Below are positions 10,401-18,635 of a DNA stretch of 64,000 bases, one piece after another; position 1 is the stretch's first letter, and every line of letters begins with the position of its first letter. A program made the position numbers and the translations under genes. Source of the stretch: Mycobacterium sp. (GTDB lineage Bacteria > Actinomycetota > Actinomycetes > Mycobacteriales > Mycobacteriaceae); NCBI RefSeq assembly GCF_002863225.1, contig NZ_PKEK01000036.1:1-64000 (forward strand), written 5' to 3'. The notes under the pieces are model-generated. The model did not search any database. It worked only from the letters and a program-made list of their open reading frames with translations, and had not been told where the DNA came from.

Positions 10401-10621
10401 CTGTCATCGACTCCGTTCTCCTCTGCCTCTCCACTATCCGGCTCAGTCTCTGCCTCCTCCTGCAACCGATCTTCAGCCGGCCATAGGACGCCGGCGATGT
10501 AGCGGTCCAGCGGGAGGTCGGTGATCAGCTCGTTCGGGCCTTCCGCTGGCCCGACGAGGTCCTTGATCAACTCATCGACGACGTCATCTCGAAACGCGTA
10601 TTGCTCTGCGATTTCAGCCAT
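7403..10621 (-). CDS. drmA: DISARM helicase DrmA
   Basis: 1072 aa. Helicase motifs: FPTGGGKTEAY (Walker A, about 438-445), IIQDELHLI (DEAH-type box written DELH), and a C-terminal half with MISVGVDIDRLGLM and YIQATSRVGRKHPG. Between them is a cysteine-rich insertion (CPWCGQSL and later CGNHECDFC) likely to bind zinc. A long N-terminal extension of about 400 residues is typical of DrmA. DrmA is the core DISARM ATPase, which with DrmB loads on incoming DNA. Only 11 bases separate it from the upstream UvrD-like gene, and it overlaps drmB by 4, so it sits in the middle of one operon. Confidence 0.88.
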   Translation of the reverse strand: MAEIAEQYAFRDDVVDELIKDLVGPAEGPNELITDLPLDRYIAGVLWPAEDRLQEEAETEPDSGEAEENGVDDSPISQALMRYPTSMGITFSVDLAHAKSVKIAIEAARYLPSADGASGDGARNERPSWRQKIAKPDSWLRTPQSIDPIEWDVSTPGVKKVDVAQGLQLYVFSRVPRNGRVAVSAALRNTQAPTKGELRDAYAWFQVGLEIISDKQAIADRSSYGVLSEKDEDLRSAALLYRNARVFAVGHGCAATWDRAATSPTIGRVATTFVPRQEVSRARPGGASSKVDLRMSTLSAASDESLAANLGGLVAEYREWIGKLSEAIHNGDADIENGLREVADAHVARALNAADRIQRGINLVFSDPDVGRAFRLANTAMQLQRVRQDWVRAGASGAVGDGAEQRWYPFQIAYILLNLPGLAIPDHEDRDIADLLWFPTGGGKTEAYLGLVAFSILHRRLKDSDAMGVAVIMRYTLRLLTIQQFERATMLLCSLERLRKRENDLGDRAFSIGLWVGQAATPNTLAEANKSLNAIADGKELQERNPIQLTQCPWCGQSLNEAHYSIVKSPVERLKIACGNHECDFCDGLPAYVVDQDIYQFRPELILGTVDKFAQMAWREHVRKLFARDGTGSPPSLIIQDELHLISGPLGSVVGLYETAIDAACGIEMGPEGPTRGKPKVIASTATIRRADNQIKAVFNRRAAQFPPPGVDPDQSFFAEPAPREGYGTREYIGVMAAGASHATLMVRVYAALLQAAHDISGAPETRDPYWTLLGYFNSLRVLGSANLQVEGDVRDRLQLVARRKASSPRDIRPPVELTSRVPSADIPRTLKSLENKVTSGYANDVVLATNMISVGVDIDRLGLMAVMGQPQSSAEYIQATSRVGRKHPGLVVTIFNSARSRDRSHYENFIPFHQALYRAVEATSATPFAARARDRALHGVLVSLIRLLVDEMSDERAAHRINSEYDNVVLMADLLARRAKEVANQEDAADTVRQLDELVKVWTEGADSHPDMRYQDSSNYEDSLLVPPDVAMTHDLVEYSTSETPWPTLRSMRDVDAESTLYQIPARKVPR

Positions 10622-10632
10622 TTGGGAACTTT

Positions 10633-12501
10633 CTAGGTGGTTGAGAGGTCAGGTCTTGCCAAACCGGTCACGCGAGGAACAAGCCAAAATCCGGAGCTTC
10701 CTAAACCAGCCTTCTCAGATTCGTTGGGTTCCCCGGCGACGGTCTCGACAGACACGAGAGACAAGCCATCCACAATTCCCGGCCAACTTCCCAACCATCC
10801 GAACGCCTTGGCGAAGGTGTCATCAAAGGTCCCGCTCGTTCGCCCCACGATGTGCCCGGTTTCAGTAACCAAGAGGTAGGAGGGCGAATCTTCCGTGGAT
10901 TCTTCCTCGTCTAGCTCCGCCTGAATTGCCATGCCCACAAGGTCATCGGAAGCCAGCGTTTTCTGCACCATCTCTGCGGTTACTTGTGTTGAAGCTGTCG
11001 GATAAGCGGATTCCACGTCGTTGTAGTTGAATTCGAATGCCTTGGTCCACTTGACGCCGCGCCTCTTTTTGCTCCACGCCTCTTCTTTGAATCGTCCCCA
11101 CAGCCTGGGATCGGCTTTGATGAACGACTTGGGCTGCGGGAGCCGACAGACGAAGATGTCGTCGCGCGCTCGACTCAACGCCACGTATTGGCGGCGGACT
11201 CTTGTCCAGCTGTTTTCGTGGTCAGGAACCCACGTCGGTTCGACTACGAAGACAGAGTCGAATTCGAGCCCCTTCGCACGGTGGATCGTGGACACGATCA
11301 CCGAACTGTGATCAGGCTCGGTCAGTGTTAGTGGCAGAGCTCGGGCTTTCACAAGCCGCGCAACCGTGAGGAGATTCAATGAATCGAATTCGCTTCTTCG
11401 GCCTTCGGCAGCCTTGAGCTCTGTCCAGCGTTGCGCGACTTCTTTCTTCTCCAGCAGCCGCTCGAGGGCAGCCTCGACCTCCGATCTGCGTTCCTTCGGA
11501 CCTGGTAAGGGTCCCAAAGCACTCGCGATCCACTTAGCAGCACCGAAATCCTGTGCTTGGCGGCGGACGGCGTGCGCTACACCCTGTTCGTTGAGGTATC
11601 TCGAAACTCGAAGTACATCGGCGTTAGTCGTGCATAGAACAGCCGTCGTCTTGCCGCTGCGCGGCGTCAACAGGTCGTACCACGCGTCGATATCGCCACG
11701 ATCCGGTAGATCGAGTACGAGATCGTCGAGTAGTTCCTCTGCGGTGTCACCGTCATCTGAGTCGCGGATCGCGTCGCCGAGACGGACCACCTCTTTGGGG
11801 AATTTGCCCCTGGCTCTGTAGTTTTGGCCTAAACCTACCGCCTCGCAGCCGAAACGTTTGGTGAGCGAACCGAAGACGTCAACTGAAGAAGTCGTGCTCA
11901 GAGAGTCTTCTAGTTGGAAGTCATACACCCCCTGCAAAGGGTCGCCGAGTGCAGTGATGCCAGCCTCCTTATCGAGCAACTCAAGGATTCCGATCACGAA
12001 GTCCGCACGGTCTCCAACGAGATCCTGAACTTCGTCAATCACGACGTGCCGAATTGACGAGATAACCTGCGGGGCTTTCTCGGCTTCCCTGAGGGAGCGG
12101 GTCGCACGCCGTATGCGGGCCTCGAAGTTGCCGTCTAACTGGATACCGGCTTCGAAAAGAAGAAAGCTCGCAAAGGAATCGAACGTACGCACGTTTGCCG
12201 CGGCCACATCTCGTAGATCCAGGCGAGTCCTTACAGCCGATACGGCCGCACGGGAAAAACTCAGAACGAGAATCTCTTCCGCGTCAAGGCCCTCATCCTG
12301 CACGAGATTGTCGATACGGCTTACGACGACCTCTGTCTTGCCTTGACCCGCACCGGCAATCACGAGCAGACGTGCGACGGCCGGCGCTTTCACGACCTCG
12401 AGCTGCTCGTCGTTTAGATTAACGTTTTCAGCTGACATCTCGGGTTCCTGCAAACCGAGCGCTTGCGAGATGAACGAGAGAATATCCCGAACCGAATACA
12501 T
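10633..12501 (-). CDS. UvrD/Rep-family SF1 helicase, DISARM-associated
   Basis: 622 aa (601 if the second start, ATG at 12438, is used; that one has AGGAACC upstream and directly precedes the Q-motif region NLNDEQLEVV). SF1 motifs: AGAGQGKT at about 49-56, VVIDEVQDL at about 150, GQNYRARG (motif IV region), and a C-terminal VSTIHRAKGLEFDSVFVVE and YVALSRARDDIFV (motifs V-VI). No nuclease domain is visible. It is not a standard DISARM gene. It lies 77 bases after the GHKL-helicase gene and 11 bases before drmA, on the same strand, so it is almost surely cotranscribed with both. Its role in the system is unknown; DNA unwinding or removal of bound proteins is inference. Confidence 0.75.
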   Translation of the reverse strand: MYSVRDILSFISQALGLQEPEMSAENVNLNDEQLEVVKAPAVARLLVIAGAGQGKTEVVVSRIDNLVQDEGLDAEEILVLSFSRAAVSAVRTRLDLRDVAAANVRTFDSFASFLLFEAGIQLDGNFEARIRRATRSLREAEKAPQVISSIRHVVIDEVQDLVGDRADFVIGILELLDKEAGITALGDPLQGVYDFQLEDSLSTTSSVDVFGSLTKRFGCEAVGLGQNYRARGKFPKEVVRLGDAIRDSDDGDTAEELLDDLVLDLPDRGDIDAWYDLLTPRSGKTTAVLCTTNADVLRVSRYLNEQGVAHAVRRQAQDFGAAKWIASALGPLPGPKERRSEVEAALERLLEKKEVAQRWTELKAAEGRRSEFDSLNLLTVARLVKARALPLTLTEPDHSSVIVSTIHRAKGLEFDSVFVVEPTWVPDHENSWTRVRRQYVALSRARDDIFVCRLPQPKSFIKADPRLWGRFKEEAWSKKRRGVKWTKAFEFNYNDVESAYPTASTQVTAEMVQKTLASDDLVGMAIQAELDEEESTEDSPSYLLVTETGHIVGRTSGTFDDTFAKAFGWLGSWPGIVDGLSLVSVETVAGEPNESEKAGLGSSGFWLVPRVTGLARPDLSTT

Positions 12502-12578
12502 CTAATTCACCCCAGATCTCTCCTACGAAGCATTTCGCCGGGCCCAACTCACCGGCGATGATTACTCGTCGGAGCACG

Positions 12579-15500
12579 TCAACCAACATTGGCAATTTCC
12601 TCCGGTTCGTTACCGTGCTCATCCATATCTTTGGTCGGCTGGAAAACGATACTGTCACCGAATTCGATGATGTTATCGAGCATGTTGACGATCAAAACTT
12701 CTTCAGTGCCACCGTTTTTCGGTCCTCGCAGTCCGCGTCCAACCATCTGCTGATAGCGGACTTCGCTGCTGGTTGGACGAGTTATGTAGACGGCATCAGT
12801 TTTAGGTGCGTCAAAACCTTGCGACAGCACCGCGTAGTTCGTCAGAACTTTCAACTCTCCCGATTTGAACCGCTCGATCGCAGCGCGCCGATCTTCGGGG
12901 CTTGTGTCCTGGTCAATCGAGGAGGCGGGGCGTCCCTGAATCGTGAGCAACGTAGCAAGTGTCTGAGCGCTCTCAACTGAGGCGGCGAAGACCACGATTT
13001 GCCAATCTGCAGGCTTGCTCATCACAGAGCGCACGATCGTGCGGGTCCGGTCTCCATCGCGACCGAGTCGCGCTTCGGCGGCCTTGGAAAGCCATCCCTT
13101 GGACGTGAACTCTTCGAGCTCGCTCTCCGACAGATCGATCGAGATGCCACCAAGGATCTCCAGACGAGCATGAGCCAGAACGCGATCACGCTGCAGTCTC
13201 AGTTGCGGTAGCTCATCACCGAAAACTCCTTCGTCCAAACGGTTGTCGTCGAACCGACGAAGGAGGCGTTCAGTCTCAGCGCTGTCGCGACGCCCGCGAA
13301 AGGGCGTAGCGGTTAATCCGATCAGCGGCTTCTCTCGTTCGTGTGTTCCACGACCGAGCCACTCGAGAATCGTTGTGTAGGAGGGGGTGTATGCGCCATG
13401 GGCCTCGTCGATGATCACGATGGGCGCCTCTGCCAACCACGCGAACGATTCTTTACCGACTGCACGTGCCAAGATCTTCTGCCAGGTAGCCACTACGACT
13501 TGTACGCCGGCGGCTTCTTCTTCCATTTCGTAGCTCGACCAGAAACGGCTGAGAATCAGTTGGGTGTCTTGCCGACCTACAGCTCGCCATAGATAGGACC
13601 AAGCATCTATTGCTTGCTCACACAATTCTTCGCCATCTGCCAACCACAAGATCGGTCCGGATAACGTTCTCTCACTTGCATCCAGTCGGTCGTCTCGAAT
13701 CGCTTCAATGACCGTCTGCACGGCAACACGGGTTTTCCCCGCGCCCGTCGGTAGCGAGATGATTCCTCGTCGATGACCATGGCCGCTCAAGAGCTTGAGA
13801 AGGCGCGCCGACACGACCTGCTGGTAGTCATGCAAGTCGTCGAGCTGGGTAGGACCGTCAACATATTCTGTCGGTTTGTTGCGCCGTCGTGCCTTCTCGC
13901 CTGCCCATTCTTCACCGAAACCCAGGCTTTTAACCCACTTTCGGGTATTGAACGAACCCGCCCAGGTCGACGGGGCCGAATCCGGCAGCCCCTGCGGATC
14001 AACCTTGCAGGCGCGTTCGAGCGCGCGGACACCCAGCATCGTCACGCAAAGCTCCGCCAAATCCAGCCCGTGTGGCTCCCCCGATCCGTCTTTCGCCAGG
14101 TAAGTGAGAGCGTCCCTTGGGATCAGGGTTTTTAGCCGCTCTTCGCCGGCGAGCATGAGGAGCCGGTCCGCGTCGGACGACGCACTTCTGATCTCCCGTA
14201 CTCGCTTGGAGTTCCTACGCCTCTCCATATCATTGAGAAGTAAATTGACCTGCCGGTCGGAGTCGTCAAGCAATAGACATCCAAGCACCTGCTTCAGTAC
14301 ATGACTGTCCGTAGATCCTGTCACGAGGATTCGGTTGGCCTCGCGCGCAGCTGTGCATTCGACTCGCACTTCAGGCTGCCCTGGTACCGCAGCCACCTTG
14401 CTGATCGAAAGGCACTTCTGAAGAACGAGGTCCTCCAGTTCATCAGCGCCGGGAAGTGCGTCCAGGATCGGAAAGACGTCGGAGACCAACTCCGGTTCCG
14501 CGCTCGTCTCGTAAGAGTAGGTGACCGGAAGGTCTCGGCCCTCAAGGCAATCCCAGAGCTCGCTGAGCGTGTGTACATCGTCGATGCTGTCGACCACCAC
14601 ACAGGGAATTCCGAAGTCATCCAGCACGGCAAATGCTTCTTCACCGTGGACAACGGCGACGCTCGTGCGGTCCTCCTCCGACCACTGGCCGTTGTGGCGC
14701 ACCCAGAGTCGTTCGGGCGGGTCAATCTCTTTGTGCGTCCAGCACCACCATGCGTAGCTCTGACCGACGCGCAGCAGGTCATCGCGCTCGACGTGTGTAT
14801 GTACGAGCCAGTTGAAATCGGAGGGGCCGAGTTCGCCGATCTGTCTTTTCAGGCGAAGGACGCGTTCGGTGTCTGAGCTCAGCGCCACGTTGGTGAGGCA
14901 CGGAAGTAATCCCTCAGGGGCACCGTCGACTTCAGCGACGAAAGCTTCCGTGACGGGGACCGGGCCCAAAGTTGTTGGCAGGAGGCCTTCCTCCCGTACC
15001 CACCAGAGTTCGGGCGCAATGTAGCGAGCTGTCTTGGTGACGTTCGGATGGCTCACTCGGACGCGCGGAATGTCGATGTCGGTGACCACGGCGACACTCA
15101 AGGCCAATCTGTTTGTCAGACTGAGATCAGGCAGGCATTCGAGAGGTCCCAGCACCGCGTCGAGGGTTTCAATATCGATCGCTTGGCGTGCCTGGACGCC
15201 CAACCCCAGCTCATCGCCGATGGTGTCTCGGACTGCCTTCCGATACCGCGACACCCACACTTCGCTGGAATGCGCAGCGGAGCGGGATGGCCTGGCTCTG
15301 ATTCCGAGCAGGTACAAAATTTCGTGGTCTGCGGCGTGGTAATTCCCATCGACTAAATGTGATCCGTCCTCTCGCAGCTGCTTGAGGCAGTCGCCGGGAA
15401 AATACAGCCCTTGCGGAATAACCCAACGCTCGTCACCGTTCCGCACTTGAATCAGCTTCGCTGCATGGCCACCCAATACTTCTTCAAACGCCTCGCGGAC

Positions 15501-17288
15501 CAGCTGAACCCCCGAGCCGCGCATGGCAATCCACAGCTCCTCCCAGTCAACCCGGCCTGTGGCCCTGAGCTGCGTGAGCAGCTCAAGCATCTCACCGCCG
15601 TCTTCGAACGGAGTTATTCCGAGGTGTTTCAATGCCTCCGCGGTTGACGGCCGACATGAGACGGCTTCGGCAACGAACGAAGTGCCAGTTTGGCCAGCAC
15701 CTGTCCGGATGAAACAACGTCCCCTTACCGGCTGTGCCAAATTGCCATTCTCCAACAACACGATTCGTGCATCTCGCACGTCCGCCTCAGTGTTGCTGCC
15801 CTTACCGACCAATTTAGCAGCGAGATCGATCGCAGCAGCCGATTTCTCCGGCAGCAGATCGGCGACAATGGACTGGAGCCAGTGGAGCACGCGCCCAGCG
15901 GGTTTCGGCCGTTCGCCGTCCTGCATCAGACGGTCAACTTTGGAGCGCCGTTCGACGGTTTTGGTGCAGTCAGGGTGAACCCAGCTGCCGCGGTTGCCAG
16001 CTACCGCCAACCACTCGGAGGCAAATTCAGCCACATCGTCGGGTATGCGTTGGAGGGAACTGGGTGCACGCAACTGACCATCAAGATCTGGCAGGCATCG
16101 GGCGTCTCTGAGGGCTTCGAAAACCGGCTCGTTCAAGACCGCGTCAGCCCAGCTGCGAGCTTCTTTACCGCGGGCAGGCAGTACATCGATGTATCTGCCA
16201 TACGCGCCGTCTGAGGTCAGGTCTCTGCGCGCCGATACAATAAGTTGTGGCAGCACATCCGCGAGGATCTCCCGGTTGAACTCGCAAGCAATCACGTTGA
16301 TGCGATCGTCGGAGAGCTTCCATGGAGCGTTGACTCGACCACTGAGGGTTAGATCCGATTTCACTGGGAAGAATGCCGACAGCTGTCCGAGCCCCACCCC
16401 GCCGGTCAGCGGCACGGCCCAACTGACGGTGATCGACTCCCGCTTTGCGGCATATCCAGCCGAATCAAGGGCCTTGATTGATGGCTCGTGGCCAGTTGAA
16501 ACCACAAGCCAGTCCTTGTTTCCGTCATCTGTTGTCAACGTGACGAAATTGGCCTTCTTTGCAGCTTTAAAATGAGGCTCGCGATCGGCCAACTCGTCGA
16601 CCAGTTCGAGGGACCGGACGTGTGGAGCGAACAAATTGAACGACTCGTCGAACTCGCTGATTTCCTCCGACAGCTGCTCGGCTGCACCGCTTTTGAGCGG
16701 CACCTTGACGACGGTGGTGGCCCACGCTGCAAGCTTCGCCAATGTAGGGTCCGCACGAAATTCGCTCAAGGGCTCAAGCGTCCACGCAAGCCGCAGCGCT
16801 GGAACCTCTACTGGTGCGTAGAGCGTGCCGACTTCGGCGGAAAGCTGATCGGCCGTCTGCTGACGGTTGAATTCAAATGATACTGAGCGACTGAAAATCT
16901 GTGGGCGGTCAGAGATGCCGCTGATTGATTTGAACCCAAGTCCAAACCGACCAATTTCGGCACCCGTCTTGTTAGACAGGTGCGTGTAAAGCAGCGCTCT
17001 GACACCCAACTTTTCAAACGGGATGCCTTCGTTGGCAACGTACAAAGCCTCAGACGTCAGACTGACATGGATGCGGCCGGGCGAGCGGTGCAGGGCGTCC
17101 GCGGCATTTTGAATGAGTTCCTGGATTTGCTTGCGTCCATAACCACCCTCGGCGATCCCGCGCTCCTTGCCGGCATCTTCCTCGACCCGGTTGGGATCTT
17201 GCTTGTACACCCCGATGCAATTGTCGCGGCATTCGTCTACGAAACCGCCCAATGCGAGGTCTGGGTCAGACCAGCCTCTGATCGTCAC
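12579..17288 (-). CDS. Giant GHKL-ATPase / SF2-helicase fusion protein, DISARM-associated
   Basis: 1569 aa from a GTG at 17288, chosen because GGGAGGG lies just upstream; an upstream in-frame start at 17348 would add 20 residues. The N-terminus is a sacsin/MutL/HSP90-type GHKL ATPase: N-box QELIQNAADA at about 56-65, ANEGIPF at about 85-91, GRFGLGFKS at about 113-121. The middle of about 800 residues has no motif I recognise. The C-terminus is an SF2 helicase: LPTGAGKT at about 1179-1186, IIDEAH at about 1294, LTATPFRGR, and QMVGRGLRG near 1515. GHKL ATPases and helicases were previously noted together in restriction-modification-like clusters, but the two fused and placed at the head of a drmA-drmB-drmD operon is unusual. 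It heads the minus-strand operon and is divergent from the cytosine methyltransferase gene. Confidence 0.8.
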   Translation of the reverse strand: MTIRGWSDPDLALGGFVDECRDNCIGVYKQDPNRVEEDAGKERGIAEGGYGRKQIQELIQNAADALHRSPGRIHVSLTSEALYVANEGIPFEKLGVRALLYTHLSNKTGAEIGRFGLGFKSISGISDRPQIFSRSVSFEFNRQQTADQLSAEVGTLYAPVEVPALRLAWTLEPLSEFRADPTLAKLAAWATTVVKVPLKSGAAEQLSEEISEFDESFNLFAPHVRSLELVDELADREPHFKAAKKANFVTLTTDDGNKDWLVVSTGHEPSIKALDSAGYAAKRESITVSWAVPLTGGVGLGQLSAFFPVKSDLTLSGRVNAPWKLSDDRINVIACEFNREILADVLPQLIVSARRDLTSDGAYGRYIDVLPARGKEARSWADAVLNEPVFEALRDARCLPDLDGQLRAPSSLQRIPDDVAEFASEWLAVAGNRGSWVHPDCTKTVERRSKVDRLMQDGERPKPAGRVLHWLQSIVADLLPEKSAAAIDLAAKLVGKGSNTEADVRDARIVLLENGNLAQPVRGRCFIRTGAGQTGTSFVAEAVSCRPSTAEALKHLGITPFEDGGEMLELLTQLRATGRVDWEELWIAMRGSGVQLVREAFEEVLGGHAAKLIQVRNGDERWVIPQGLYFPGDCLKQLREDGSHLVDGNYHAADHEILYLLGIRARPSRSAAHSSEVWVSRYRKAVRDTIGDELGLGVQARQAIDIETLDAVLGPLECLPDLSLTNRLALSVAVVTDIDIPRVRVSHPNVTKTARYIAPELWWVREEGLLPTTLGPVPVTEAFVAEVDGAPEGLLPCLTNVALSSDTERVLRLKRQIGELGPSDFNWLVHTHVERDDLLRVGQSYAWWCWTHKEIDPPERLWVRHNGQWSEEDRTSVAVVHGEEAFAVLDDFGIPCVVVDSIDDVHTLSELWDCLEGRDLPVTYSYETSAEPELVSDVFPILDALPGADELEDLVLQKCLSISKVAAVPGQPEVRVECTAAREANRILVTGSTDSHVLKQVLGCLLLDDSDRQVNLLLNDMERRRNSKRVREIRSASSDADRLLMLAGEERLKTLIPRDALTYLAKDGSGEPHGLDLAELCVTMLGVRALERACKVDPQGLPDSAPSTWAGSFNTRKWVKSLGFGEEWAGEKARRRNKPTEYVDGPTQLDDLHDYQQVVSARLLKLLSGHGHRRGIISLPTGAGKTRVAVQTVIEAIRDDRLDASERTLSGPILWLADGEELCEQAIDAWSYLWRAVGRQDTQLILSRFWSSYEMEEEAAGVQVVVATWQKILARAVGKESFAWLAEAPIVIIDEAHGAYTPSYTTILEWLGRGTHEREKPLIGLTATPFRGRRDSAETERLLRRFDDNRLDEGVFGDELPQLRLQRDRVLAHARLEILGGISIDLSESELEEFTSKGWLSKAAEARLGRDGDRTRTIVRSVMSKPADWQIVVFAASVESAQTLATLLTIQGRPASSIDQDTSPEDRRAAIERFKSGELKVLTNYAVLSQGFDAPKTDAVYITRPTSSEVRYQQMVGRGLRGPKNGGTEEVLIVNMLDNIIEFGDSIVFQPTKDMDEHGNEPEEIANVG

Positions 17289-17325
17289 TTCACACCCTCC
17301 CTTCCGCCACTGATACCACGAAGAA

Positions 17326-17340
17326 GCTCCTGGCAGGAGC
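17326..17340. promoter_or_regulatory. 15-base palindrome in the divergent control region of the island
   Basis: GCTCCTG-G-CAGGAGC is a perfect inverted repeat with 7-base arms. It lies 38 bases upstream of the GHKL-helicase start and on the other side of it the cytosine methyltransferase gene begins. The only control region shared by the two divergent transcripts is 17289-17518. It could be an operator, or a hairpin in the leader of the minus-strand transcript. No regulator gene is seen beside it. Confidence 0.3.
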
Positions 17341-17518
17341 GCTTTCAAGTCGCCGGAGTTCTACCACTGCGCGCCGACAGAAGCGGGAAATCTTGCCTGC
17401 TGCCGTGCGAATCGGTCGCACCGGAGTCGCCTGCGACATGCCCGGAGGAGAAAAAAGTCTCGGGGATTCGTCGGCTTCGCAACCACCGTCGTCCGAAGAG
17501 CCGGCTAACATCACTGCC

Positions 17519-18634
17519 ATGCCGCGCACAGTTCCGCTGCCGGTCCGCCAGCAGCGGATCATCGATCTTTTTGCCGGCCCTGGGGGCCTCGACGTCGGCG
17601 CGACCTGGTTGGGCATTCCGGTCAGAGGAATCGAACTGGACCCGGACGCGTGCGCAACGCGCGCCGCTGCTGAGCTCGATACTGTCCAGGGGGACGTGCG
17701 TGCCTACGCTCCGAGTGACTTCCCGGACGCGACGATCCTCACGGGCGGGCCGCCATGTCAGACGTTCACCGTCGCTGGTAAGGGCGCTGGCAGGCGAGCT
17801 CTGGACCAGGTTACGGAACGTCTGATGGACATGGTCGACAGTCCAGAAGCCGACTCGGCCCGTGGTTGGTCGACGGACGAACGGACTGAACTCATCCTCG
17901 AACCGATGCGTTGGGCGCTGCTTGCACTTAGAGCGGGTTCCCCATTCGAGGCCATTGTCTTGGAGCAGGTTCCCGCCGTTATCCCGGTTTGGGACGCCTT
18001 TCGCGAGGTGCTGCAAGACTGCGGTTACAACTGCGCCATCGGAATACTTCGTTCCGAAGAATTCGGTGTCCCGCAGACGCGTCGCCGCGCGATTCTGATC
18101 GCCCAGCTCGGAGACGCCGGCGTAGCTCTCCCAGCTCCCACCCACGAAGCGTTTCGAAAGGGAGCTCCGAGCCAAGGTGCGCTCGGGCGTGATCCATGGG
18201 TTTCCATGGCTCAGGCCCTTACGAGAAACCTGGAGTTCACGGTGATCTCCAACTATGGGAGCGGGGGAGACCCGCGCAACAGGGGACAGCGTCACTCTGG
18301 CGAGCCAGCTGCCACGGTCACAGGAAAAGTGATGCGCAACCGACTGCGCCTCAGTAACGGCGACTCGAGTCGCCTGTCCCATCATGAAGCAGGTCTCCTT
18401 CAAACTTTCCCGCATGACTTTCCCTGGTCTGGGTCCGACATAGGCCAGCAAATCGGCAATGCGATCCCCCCGCGTTTGGCCGCACATGTTCTGGCGTCAG
18501 CGCTCGACATCCAGTTGCCTAAGGCGGAGCTCGACCGCGTTGTCAGGTCATCGTGGGGTGAAGCTCGGCTTGCGCCAATCCGGCAGGAGGGAACAGGAAT
18601 TGAACGCCCACCACTTGTGGCTGCGGCCGAATGA
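17519..18634 (+). CDS. DNA (cytosine-5-)-methyltransferase
   Basis: 371 aa from ATG 17519, where the sequence reaches motif I soon after the start; in-frame starts at 17393 and 17438 would add a low-complexity leader. C5-methyltransferase motifs in order: I, IIDLFAGPGGLDVGATW; IV, GGPPCQTF with the catalytic Cys; a variant VI, VLEQVP, instead of the usual ENV; VIII, QTRRRAILI; IX-X, GLLQTFP and IGNAIPPRLA. The target recognition region lies between VIII and IX. It methylates cytosine in duplex DNA at a sequence that cannot be read from the gene. It faces vsr, with 1 base between the two stop codons. In DISARM class 2 the methylase is of this type (DrmMII), but the rest of this island is class 1, so the gene may belong to a separate dcm-vsr pair. 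Confidence 0.85.
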   Translation: MPRTVPLPVRQQRIIDLFAGPGGLDVGATWLGIPVRGIELDPDACATRAAAELDTVQGDVRAYAPSDFPDATILTGGPPCQTFTVAGKGAGRRALDQVTERLMDMVDSPEADSARGWSTDERTELILEPMRWALLALRAGSPFEAIVLEQVPAVIPVWDAFREVLQDCGYNCAIGILRSEEFGVPQTRRRAILIAQLGDAGVALPAPTHEAFRKGAPSQGALGRDPWVSMAQALTRNLEFTVISNYGSGGDPRNRGQRHSGEPAATVTGKVMRNRLRLSNGDSSRLSHHEAGLLQTFPHDFPWSGSDIGQQIGNAIPPRLAAHVLASALDIQLPKAELDRVVRSSWGEARLAPIRQEGTGIERPPLVAAAE

Positions 18635-18635
18635 C

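Noticed and set aside
17345..18487. A 380-residue minus-strand frame over the cytosine methyltransferase
   Set aside because: The plus-strand gene has all C5-methyltransferase motifs, whereas the antisense frame has none.
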